A stretch of 64,000 nt of DNA from contig DASYAE010000007.1 of NCBI GenBank assembly GCA_036501535.1, positions 54,274 to 118,273 of the forward strand, written 5' to 3'. This DNA comes from DASYAE01 sp036501535. GTDB lineage: Bacteria; Actinomycetota; Actinomycetes; Streptomycetales; Catenulisporaceae. Below, piece by piece: positions 57,627 to 64,000 of the stretch; positions within the stretch are counted from its first letter, which is position 1; each line of letters starts with the position of its first letter. Under the pieces are notes generated by a model. That model was given only the letters and a program-made list of their open reading frames with translations. It had not been told where the DNA came from and did no database searches. A program made the translations under genes and the position numbers.

Positions 57627-58798
57627 TCCGCCTGGGCGTCCGCTTGGGCCGGGTCGAGCAGGGAGCGGAAGCGGGCGCGGATGGTCGACCACTGCCACCG
57701 CTCCTGCACCCACTCCCGGCCGGCCCGGCCCATCTTCTCGGCCAGCGCGCGGTCCTGGAGCAGCTCGGCGACGCGGTCCGCGGTCTGCCGGACCGAGCGG
57801 CCCGGCACGACGTAGCCGGTCTTGCCGTCGAGCACCGCGTCGGGCGCGCCGCCCGAGTCGCCGGCGATCACCGGCAGGCCGCTGGCGGAGGCCTCGAGGT
57901 AGACGATGCCGAGGCCCTCGACGTCGAGGCCGGCGCGGCGGGTGCGGCAGGGCATGGCGAAGACGTCGCCGGCGGCGTAGTGCGAGGGCAGCTCGGACCA
58001 CGGCACCGGGCCGGTGAAGACCACGTCGCGCTCGACGCCGGATTCGCGCGCGATGCGCTCGAGGTCCCTGCGATAGGGGCCGCCGCTGCAGATCAGCAGG
58101 GCCGCGCCGGGGACCGCGCGGCGGACCTCGGGCCAGGCCCGGATCAGCGTGTCCTGGCCTTTGCGCGGCACCAGCCGGGAGATGCAGACCGCGGTCGGCC
58201 GGTCGGCCAGCCCGTACTTCGCGCGGACCGCCGCGGCCTCGGGCGAGCGCAGGTTCTCCGGGCGGAAGCGCTCGGTGTCGACGCCGGGCGAGAGCGGGGC
58301 CATCCGGGCCGCGGCCCGCGGGCTGAGCACGGCCCCGATCCGGATGCGCTGATACTCACTCAAATAGGTGAGTGCGTCGACGTTTTCCCCGATTCGGCGC
58401 AACAGGTTGCGGGCGGCGGGCAGCTTGGCCCAGCCGACCTCGTGGCCGTGCGTCGTCGCGACCAGCCGGTCCACTCCGGCCCGCCGCAGCGCGGGCGCCA
58501 TCATGCCCAGCGGCGCCGCCGCGCCGAACCACACCGCATCGCACCCCTCAGCACGCGCGATCTCGCAGGCACGCCGTGTACGGCGCGGATCCGGCAACAG
58601 CACTGAGGTACGCTCTCGTACCGTCAGATAAGGGTGCTCCGCATCGTACGCGCTGCACTCGGCGGCCCTGCCGCGCCACGTCGAGGCGTACACGACCACC
58701 TCCCCGGGCGTGAACCCGTCGACCATCGCCTGCACGAATTCCTGGATGCCGCCGGGACGCGGAGGGTAGTCGTTCGTCACGACGAGGGTGCGGATCAT
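57623..58798 (-). CDS. pimB: PimB'-type mannosyltransferase
   Basis: This 391-residue GT4 glycosyltransferase adds the second mannose in phosphatidylinositol mannoside synthesis (GDP-mannose donor). Landmarks are VVTNDYPPRPGGIQEFVQAM, ATTHGHEVGWAKLPAARNLL, LSPGVDTERFRP, ISRLVPRKGQDTLIRAWPEV, MPCRTRRAGLDVEGLGIVYL (EGLGIVYLEA donor site) and GTGYVV-like GKTGYVVPGRS. It acts at the cytoplasmic membrane face. The start codon is ATG 58798 with no clear SD. It is divergent from the GT87 gene, another mannosyltransferase. Confidence 0.92.
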   Translation of the reverse strand: MIRTLVVTNDYPPRPGGIQEFVQAMVDGFTPGEVVVYASTWRGRAAECSAYDAEHPYLTVRERTSVLLPDPRRTRRACEIARAEGCDAVWFGAAAPLGMMAPALRRAGVDRLVATTHGHEVGWAKLPAARNLLRRIGENVDALTYLSEYQRIRIGAVLSPRAAARMAPLSPGVDTERFRPENLRSPEAAAVRAKYGLADRPTAVCISRLVPRKGQDTLIRAWPEVRRAVPGAALLICSGGPYRRDLERIARESGVERDVVFTGPVPWSELPSHYAAGDVFAMPCRTRRAGLDVEGLGIVYLEASASGLPVIAGDSGGAPDAVLDGKTGYVVPGRSVRQTADRVAELLQDRALAEKMGRAGREWVQERWQWSTIRARFRSLLDPAQADAQAD

Positions 58799-58833
58799 GC
58801 CGCCACGATCTCAGATCGGGAGCGTCAGGGTAT

Positions 58834-60231
58834 ATGGCGGTGCATCAGGTCGTCACCCGGCCGCGCCTTCTCTCGGCCGCGTTGCCGGCCGCGGGCTGGG
58901 CCTGGACCCGGGCCGTGCTGTTCATGTTCCTCTACCAGGTGCTGCCGTACGCCTCGCACAGCGATGTGATCAGTGACGTCAGGATCTACAACGACTGGTC
59001 GCAGGTCTTCGGCCACGGGCACTACCCGATCGGCGACGTGGACTGGCAGTACCCTCCGGCGGCGGCGGTCGTCATAACGCTGCCGCGGATCGCCCGCATG
59101 CTGACCGGGGTCAGCTACTACACGGCGTTCTACGCCCTGATGTTCCTCGCCGACTTCCTCACGTTCCTGATGGTGGTCTACAGCGCCTGGCGGACCGCCG
59201 AGCGGCGCGGCGAACCGCGCGCGGACTACGTGGGCAGCTGGGTCTACGTCGTGGCGATCTTCATGATCGGCCCGATCGTGTTCGGCCGCTTCGACGTCGC
59301 GGTGACGCTGTTCGCGGTCGCCGGGCTGGTCCTGGCCGGCCGCAACACGACGGCCACCTGGCGCTGGCGGGGCCTCGCGGTCGGCGTCGGCGCGGCGCTG
59401 AAGATCTGGCCGGCCGCACTGCTGGTCGGGCTGCCCAAGCGGCGGGACGGTCGCCTGGCAATGCTGTGGGCCGTCGTCGGCGCGGCGGTCCCGACGCTGC
59501 TGCTGGCCGCGCTGCTGCCCGGCGCGTTCAGCTTCCTGAACGGCCAGGGCGGCCGCGGCCTGGAGATCGAGTCGATCCCGGCCACGCCGTTCATGATCGC
59601 CCGGATGTTCGGCTATCACGCGCAGATCCTGGACATCTACGGCTCCTGGCAGATCGTGGGCACCGGCACGGGCTTCGTCGCGGATGCCTGCATCGCGGCG
59701 ACGGTGGCCGGCTTCGCCTGGCTGCTGTGGTGGCGGCGCCGGGCGAGCCTGGTCCCCGGCCGCTGGTCCACCGGGCTCTACTACGACGCGGCGCTGGTCG
59801 CGGTGATGATCGCGATCGCCACGAGCCGGGTGCTCAGCCCGCAGTACCTCGTCTGGATCGTCGCCCTGATAGCGCTGTGCCTCAACCTCAAGCCGCTGGG
59901 CAGGGAGGGCACCTCGCTGACCGGCCCGTGCTGGCTGATGCTCGCCGCGGTCTCGGTGACGCAGCTGGACTTCCCGCTGACCTTCTCCCGGATAATCCAC
60001 CACAACGACATCGCCACCTGGTTCCTGGCGGCCCGCAACACGGTGCTGCTCGCGGCGGCCGTCTGGGCCGCGGTCCGGCTCTGGCGCGCCGTGGTCCCCG
60101 CCCCGGTGCCGGCCTCGGTCCTGGAGCCGGTCACGCGTGAAGGCGAACAGACCGCCGCCGGCTCCGGAACCGGTGCGATCGGCCACGAGAGGCTCTCCCC
60201 CGCGGCGTCGACAAGCACCGAGACGACTTGA
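58834..60231 (+). CDS. GT87 polyprenyl-phosphate-mannose mannosyltransferase
   Basis: This 465-residue integral membrane protein has about 9-10 helices and the GT87 (DUF2029, PimE-like) pattern: SHSDVISDVRIYNDWSQVFG, GHYPIGDVDWQYPPAAAVVI, IVFGRFDVAVTLFAVAGLVL, ALKIWPAALLVGLPKR and SRVLSPQYLVWIVALIAL. It uses a lipid-linked mannose on the outer membrane face. It probably extends PIM or lipomannan-like glycans together with PimB' next door. The C-terminal 45 residues are hydrophilic. GGGAG lies 11 nt before the ATG. Confidence 0.85.
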   Translation: MAVHQVVTRPRLLSAALPAAGWAWTRAVLFMFLYQVLPYASHSDVISDVRIYNDWSQVFGHGHYPIGDVDWQYPPAAAVVITLPRIARMLTGVSYYTAFYALMFLADFLTFLMVVYSAWRTAERRGEPRADYVGSWVYVVAIFMIGPIVFGRFDVAVTLFAVAGLVLAGRNTTATWRWRGLAVGVGAALKIWPAALLVGLPKRRDGRLAMLWAVVGAAVPTLLLAALLPGAFSFLNGQGGRGLEIESIPATPFMIARMFGYHAQILDIYGSWQIVGTGTGFVADACIAATVAGFAWLLWWRRRASLVPGRWSTGLYYDAALVAVMIAIATSRVLSPQYLVWIVALIALCLNLKPLGREGTSLTGPCWLMLAAVSVTQLDFPLTFSRIIHHNDIATWFLAARNTVLLAAAVWAAVRLWRAVVPAPVPASVLEPVTREGEQTAAGSGTGAIGHERLSPAASTSTETT

Positions 60232-60287
60232 TACAGCCTGGTTGACACACGCGATTTCAGTCGGCGATCCGGCCGTAACTCATGTGG

Positions 60288-60312
60288 CGTCGTTCCCGCA
60301 GGCGGAACGACG
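60288..60312. terminator. Terminator between GT87 and deoxyribosyltransferase-like gene
   Basis: A perfect 9-bp stem pairs CGTCGTTCC (60288-60296) with GGAACGACG (60304-60312) around a 7-nt loop, 57 bp after the GT87 stop. The remaining roughly 200 bp of this gap show nothing else. Confidence 0.55.
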
Positions 60313-60439
60313 TGACAGCGGTGCACGCCGTCGTGAGCAGGACGACGCAGGCGGCGCCGTGCGCGACCGCGTAATCCGGCGGCGTGCCGAACGCCGTCTG
60401 GGGGTCGTGCCGGCTGCCTCCCGCGGGCGGCGCCGGCCG

Positions 60440-60979
60440 CTATCTGAAGTTGCCGCCCAGCTCGAAGGCGGCGACGCCGGCCGCGGCCACCACGTCGTCC
60501 AGCTTCTCGTGCACTAGCAGCCCCGGCCGGGCCAGCCCCACCTGCTCGCGCACGTCGAGTGCGCGCGCATAGCCGGGCTCGACGCCGACGGCGATCCGGC
60601 GGCCCTCCCCGAGCGCCGCGCCGAGTTCGAAGAGCGCGATCGGCTGCACCGAGGTGCAGGCCGGGAACCAGAACAGCGTCGCGCCGGCGAGATGCAGGTG
60701 CCGGTGTTCCCAGGCGATCTGGCGCACCGCCTCCGCCGGGTCGTCGAGCCGGTATTCGCCGCGCCGCGGGTTGAACACGACCATGCCGCGGCTCAGCAGC
60801 GCCCGCGCCGCGGTCTCCTGCCAGTCCGGGCAGTCGGTGATCCCGCCGGCCAGGAAGACGCTCGGCGAGTCGCCGGGCACCGGCCGGTACTCGTGCGGGG
60901 CCTCGAAGTAGCGGCCGGCGGCCGATGCGGCCGATCGCGGCGCCGCGTCGCGGATCTGATGCTCCACCAGATTCTTCAT
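60440..60979 (-). CDS. Nucleoside 2-deoxyribosyltransferase-like protein
   Basis: This 179-residue protein has the deoxyribosyltransferase/TIR-related Rossmann fold: VFLAGGITDCPDWQETAARA, GMVVFNPRRGEYRLDDP, QIAWEHRHLHLAGATLFWFP and ALFELGAALGEGRRIAVGV (the Glu of FELG is the likely nucleophile). It may cleave or exchange nucleoside glycosidic bonds. The ATG overlaps the upstream NYN gene's stop by one base (TGATG), so the pair is co-translated: a predicted RNA-cleaving or RNA-binding protein and a nucleotide-base enzyme. Confidence 0.8.
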   Translation of the reverse strand: MKNLVEHQIRDAAPRSAASAAGRYFEAPHEYRPVPGDSPSVFLAGGITDCPDWQETAARALLSRGMVVFNPRRGEYRLDDPAEAVRQIAWEHRHLHLAGATLFWFPACTSVQPIALFELGAALGEGRRIAVGVEPGYARALDVREQVGLARPGLLVHEKLDDVVAAAGVAAFELGGNFR

Positions 60980-62538
60980 CAGGCACGCGCCAGTGCTCGG
61001 ACGAGCATCGCCGACGGCACCGGGCGGGCGCCGGAGCGGCGCACGCCGTCGGCCACCTCGCGGTCCGAGGAGACCACGATCAGGGGCCGGCCCGGCGGCT
61101 CGGCGGCGACCAGGCGCCGGATCAGCTCGTCGGCGATCTCGCCGGGTTTCGAGAAGAGCACGCGTACCCCCTTGGGCTGCGGGACGGGCACCGGGCCGCC
61201 GAGCTGCGCGCCGTCGAACACGCAGGTCACCTCCGCTCCGGTGCGGGCCGCCAGCGAGCCGAGGCCGCGCAGCAGACGGACCCGCTGCTCGTGCAGGGAC
61301 AACGTCGGGTAACCGGTCTTAGTCACGTTGTACCCGTCGATGACGAGATGCGCGCGCGGAAGGGCGAGCAACGCGTCCAGAATCGCCGGATCGTCCGCCT
61401 GGCGCGCCGACGCGGCGATGTCGCCGGTGCCCGGCTCGGCCGGCCGCACCGCGTCGACCGAGTCGGCCGGCCGCTGGTCGGTCGGCGAGAGCGCCAGTTC
61501 GCGGCGCAGCCCGGTGGCCGCCTCGGAGATCGTCTCCAGGAGCAGGCGCAGCCGTATGTCGTCGGCGGCCCGGCTGCCGCGGGCGGCCCGGCGCCCCGCC
61601 TCCAGGGCGTTCTCCGCGTCGGCCACCTTGGCCCGGGCCTTGCGCAGCTCCTTCTCGGCCTGGGAGACCACGGCCGCGGCCTCCTCGCGGACGAGCTGCG
61701 CGCCCGCCTCGGCCTGCCGGGCGGCGGCCTGCGCTCGGCGCATGTCGGCCTCGAGGCGCCGGATCTGGCGGCGCAGCGAGTCGCCCTCCTTGCGCGTGCC
61801 GGCCAGTTCGTCCTTGAGCCGCTCGACCTCGTTCCTGGAGGTCTCCCGCAGCGCGTCGATCTCGGCCTTGAGCCGGGCGACCTCGTTGCCCAGGTGCTCG
61901 TCCGCGATGGCGCGCTCGGTGGAGCGGACCATGTGCGCGGCGTCGTCCACCATCCGGGTCCAGCCCTCGGGGCGGACCAGGTAGGCGACGGCGCCGAGGT
62001 CGCGCGGGTCGGCCGCGGCCGGGAACCGGCCGGCGGAGACCGCGTCGACCAGGTCGGGGAACGCCTCGCGCAGCCGGTCGGCGAGCCGGCCGCGGAAGCC
62101 CGCGTCGGTCGCCACCGCGGCGGCCAGCGGGGTCGCGGCCAGGCGGGCCCGCTTGATCGCGGTGAACCGGGCGAACGGCCGCAGCGAGCCGGGCAGCTGG
62201 GAGAGCGGGAGCTGGCCGGCGGCCTCGGAGGCCAGGGCGACCACGCGCTGGCGCACCGCCTCCGGCAGCGGCGAGACCAGTGCGGCGGCCTCGTGCTCGA
62301 GCCCGGAGTCGAGCGCGTCGAGGTCGCCCGGGTCGGGGTCGGGCGCATCGGAGTCGGCGTCAGAACCGGTGTCAGGCACGGCATCCGGCTCGGCGTCGGG
62401 CTCGGCGCTCTCGCTGATGCGAAGCTCTATTTCGGCGGGGCCGGAGTCGTCCTGTCCGACCGGACCGGAACCGGTACCGTGGCCGGGCGGCCGGGAGGGC
62501 TGATCGGGGTACGGCGGCCGGTGCTCCTCGCCGTCCAC
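60979..62538 (-). CDS. NYN/YacP-domain RNA-binding protein
   Basis: This is a 519-residue protein. After an acidic low-complexity N-terminus (to about 75) comes a conserved helical domain (LPEAVRQRVVALASEAAGQL, FTAIKRARLA), then a coiled coil of about 150 residues (EVARLKAEIDALRETSRNEV onward), and a C-terminal NYN (YacP/PIN-like) nuclease domain: HLVIDGYNVTKTGYPTLSLH, VTCVFDGAQ, VRVLFSKPGEIADELIRRLV and IVVSSDREVADGVRRSGARP with the conserved acidic residues kept. It probably processes or degrades RNA. The start is GTG 62538: AGAGGAG is 5 nt upstream and overlaps the earlier ATG at 62553. Confidence 0.88.
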   Translation of the reverse strand: MDGEEHRPPYPDQPSRPPGHGTGSGPVGQDDSGPAEIELRISESAEPDAEPDAVPDTGSDADSDAPDPDPGDLDALDSGLEHEAAALVSPLPEAVRQRVVALASEAAGQLPLSQLPGSLRPFARFTAIKRARLAATPLAAAVATDAGFRGRLADRLREAFPDLVDAVSAGRFPAAADPRDLGAVAYLVRPEGWTRMVDDAAHMVRSTERAIADEHLGNEVARLKAEIDALRETSRNEVERLKDELAGTRKEGDSLRRQIRRLEADMRRAQAAARQAEAGAQLVREEAAAVVSQAEKELRKARAKVADAENALEAGRRAARGSRAADDIRLRLLLETISEAATGLRRELALSPTDQRPADSVDAVRPAEPGTGDIAASARQADDPAILDALLALPRAHLVIDGYNVTKTGYPTLSLHEQRVRLLRGLGSLAARTGAEVTCVFDGAQLGGPVPVPQPKGVRVLFSKPGEIADELIRRLVAAEPPGRPLIVVSSDREVADGVRRSGARPVPSAMLVRALARA

Positions 62539-62728
62539 GTCGACTCCTCTCATTCACCCATCGCCGCCGGGCGCGCCGTGACGCACCTCCCGCGGACCGG
62601 TCCGAACCGCTCCCTTCGCGCACCCGTACGTTCCAAGAGTAGTGGTTGCATTCCCGCCCACCGGATGAGTTACGCGCCAATCCGCGCGCCGCGTGCGCTC
62701 CCGTCAGGAAAGCGGAAGTATCTAACAC

Positions 62729-63637
62729 GTGGTCATCCCGATTCACGACAAGAATCCGGTTCGGCGTACTCCGTACATCACCTATGCGATCATCGCGATC
62801 AACACGGCGGTCTTCCTGATCGGCCCGGCCGCCGCGCCGCCGACCTCGCCGACCCCGGCGCAGGCCTGCGCGCAGCAGCGCTACTTCCTGGAGTACGGCG
62901 CGATTCCGCACGAGCTGCTGTCGAACCACCAGCTCGCGGCGGCCCAGCTGCCCCGGATGCTGGTCTCCACGAACGTCGGCCAGCAGCTGTGCGTCTTCGG
63001 GGCGCTGCCGCACAAGATCCCGGCGCTCTCCGTGCTCACCGCGATGTTCGTGCACGCGGGATGGCTGCACCTGATCGGCAACATGCTGTTCCTCTACGTC
63101 TTCGGCAACAACGTCGAGGACCGGTTCGGCCGGCTGCACTTCACCGTCTTCTACCTGGCCGGCGGCTACCTGGCCACGTACGCCTTCGCCTGGCTGAATC
63201 CGAACGCGGACACACCGCTGGTCGGCGCCTCCGGGGCGATCGCCGCGGTGCTCGGCGCGTATCTGTTCCTCTATCCACGGGCCAAGGTGACCAGCCTGGT
63301 GCCGTTCCTGTTGTTCCTGCCGCTGCGCTTCCCGGCCTGGCTGGTGCTCGGCTCCTGGTTCGTGCTCCAGCTGCCCCCGGTGCAGCGGCTGATCGGCGTG
63401 CCGACGGACAGCACGGTCGCGTACGTGGCGCACGTCGCCGGCTTCCTGGCCGGGTTCGTCTACACGATCCTGGCGGTCGGCCGGGGCGACTCCGGGCGCG
63501 GCGCCCTCGGTCCGCCGGGCCCGCGCTCCGGCCGGGCGCGCCGCTCGGCCGAACCGGTGCCCCACTGGTCGCCGCCGGACCCGTACGGCGCCGGAAACCC
63601 GTACCCGCCGCAGTATCCGGGACCGCCCGGCTACTGA
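62729..63637 (+). CDS. Rhomboid intramembrane serine protease
   Basis: This 302-residue membrane protease has about six helices. Catalytic Ser168 is in GASGA (166-170), His235 in AHVAGFLAG, and the HLIGNM block (114-119) supplies the oxyanion His/Asn. It cleaves membrane helices of unknown substrates. An about 60-residue extracytoplasmic insert after helix 1 and a Pro/Gly/Tyr-rich C-terminal tail are typical of actinobacterial members. GTG start; no SD; TATCTA lies 4 nt upstream. Confidence 0.9.
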   Translation: MVIPIHDKNPVRRTPYITYAIIAINTAVFLIGPAAAPPTSPTPAQACAQQRYFLEYGAIPHELLSNHQLAAAQLPRMLVSTNVGQQLCVFGALPHKIPALSVLTAMFVHAGWLHLIGNMLFLYVFGNNVEDRFGRLHFTVFYLAGGYLATYAFAWLNPNADTPLVGASGAIAAVLGAYLFLYPRAKVTSLVPFLLFLPLRFPAWLVLGSWFVLQLPPVQRLIGVPTDSTVAYVAHVAGFLAGFVYTILAVGRGDSGRGALGPPGPRSGRARRSAEPVPHWSPPDPYGAGNPYPPQYPGPPGY

Positions 63638-63683
63638 GCCGCCGGGCGGTCGGCCGCGCCGCGCCGGCCAGTACAGTGGCCCC

Positions 63684-63962
63684 ATGGTCACCGCGATTGT
63701 CATGATCAAGACGGACGTCGACCGGATTCCCGAGGTCGCCTCGGCGGTATCCGGGATCGACGGGGTGAGCGAGGCCTACTCGGTCACCGGCGAGTGGAAC
63801 CTCATCGCCGTCATCCGGGTGCGCGAGCACGACGAGCTCGCCGACCTGATCCCCGGGCGGCTCAACAAGATCCCCGGCATCGTGCGCACCGAGACGCACA
63901 TCGCGTTCCGCGCATATTCGAAGCACGACCTGGAAGCGGCATTCGCACTCGGTCTGGAATAA
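63684..63962 (+). CDS. Stand-alone Lrp/AsnC RAM-domain protein
   Basis: This 92-residue protein consists only of the ligand-binding RAM domain of the Lrp/AsnC family (MVTAIVMIKTDVDRIPEVAS, VTGEWNLIAVIRVREHDELA, PGIVRTETHIAFRAYSKHDL), without the helix-turn-helix. Such proteins may bind amino acids and associate with full-length Lrp regulators. TACAGT ends 6 nt before the ATG, no SD, so it is leaderless. It is complete, ending 38 bp before the window edge; those last bases show no feature. Confidence 0.9.
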   Translation: MVTAIVMIKTDVDRIPEVASAVSGIDGVSEAYSVTGEWNLIAVIRVREHDELADLIPGRLNKIPGIVRTETHIAFRAYSKHDLEAAFALGLE

Positions 63963-64000
63963 AGGGCCGGAAGAACGCGGATCCCCCTGGCGCTGCCGCG

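Overview
This 64 kb window is high-GC (roughly 70% or more) chromosomal DNA of a spore-forming, aerial-hypha-forming actinomycete. The evidence is two chaplin genes, an SCO2583-like membrane protein, class II DAHP synthase, fused TrpE-TrpG, PASTA kinase, PimB', DUF3046, many GTG starts and many genes with no Shine-Dalgarno sequence but a TANNNT hexamer 6-9 nt before the start codon. From memory, the order metF / prenyl synthase / thiE / Rv2175c-like / thiO-thiS-thiG / PASTA kinase / bfd-bfr / aroH / trpEG / pfkA / plsC / esterase / glk / ArsA-like / SRPBCC / acyl-CoA ligase / pimB' / NYN protein follows the S. coelicolor SCO2100-SCO2140 region, so the backbone is conserved core. The organism is a Streptomyces relative, possibly Catenulisporales or similar; that placement is inference.

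Layout. 0-6.5 kb: an M1-peptidase-like lipoprotein that has lost its zinc site, a solitary SepF-like protein, a TipAL-type MerR regulator, an SCO2583-like membrane protein, a cysteine-free small chaplin and a long chaplin with three chaplin domains and an LAETG sorting signal. 6.5-13.4 kb: DUF3046, the giant Lhr helicase, a DUF6504-like gene, then almost 1 kb without a clear gene that holds an SOS-box-like palindrome, a strong hairpin and 15-bp tandem repeats. 13.4-18.6 kb: a degenerate GT2 protein, a CrtI-like oxidoreductase, metF and a polyprenyl synthetase. 18.6-19.3 kb: a striking untranslated block of six consecutive hairpins, five with the identical C6 apical loop. 19.3-25.4 kb: a GT2-GtrA fusion, nadE, and an MFS-TetR pair with an identifiable operator over its promoter.

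25.4-31.8 kb: thiE, an Rv2175c-like DNA-binding protein, an acidic membrane protein, a TPP riboswitch driving thiO-thiS-thiG, and a three-PASTA-domain kinase (the probable partner of the Rv2175c-like protein). 32.0-36.9 kb: a tightly coupled four-gene cluster of the SCO2524/2523/2522/2521 families, of unknown function, with a P-loop protein whose catalytic lysine is arginine. 37-39.6 kb: a Mo-cofactor oxidoreductase, an iron box driving bfd-bfr, and an HNH-like protein with a Lys/Ala/Glu-rich N-terminus. 39.9-44.7 kb: class II DAHP synthase, an aldo-keto reductase and trpEG behind a classic Trp leader peptide and attenuator. 44.7-51.6 kb: a ROK repressor, PFK with pyrophosphate-type signature residues, stand-alone GTP cyclohydrolase II, PlsC, an esterase and glucokinase. 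51.7-64 kb: an ArsA-like protein with a broken P-loop, an SRPBCC protein, an acyl-CoA ligase, a serine hydrolase, PimB', a GT87 mannosyltransferase, a nucleoside-deoxyribosyltransferase-like protein, a NYN-domain protein, a rhomboid protease and a lone RAM-domain protein.

The least ordinary parts are the expanded 6C-like RNA at 18941-19256, the SCO2521-2524-type cluster, the loss of catalytic residues in several proteins (M1-like, GT2-like, ArsA-like, SCO2523-like), and recurring small DNA repeats (15-bp tandem arrays at four sites and a TGACGCNGCGTCA palindrome at three sites). No tRNA, rRNA, CRISPR array, insertion sequence or prophage gene was recognised. All functional calls come from reading motifs by eye; no database search was run.
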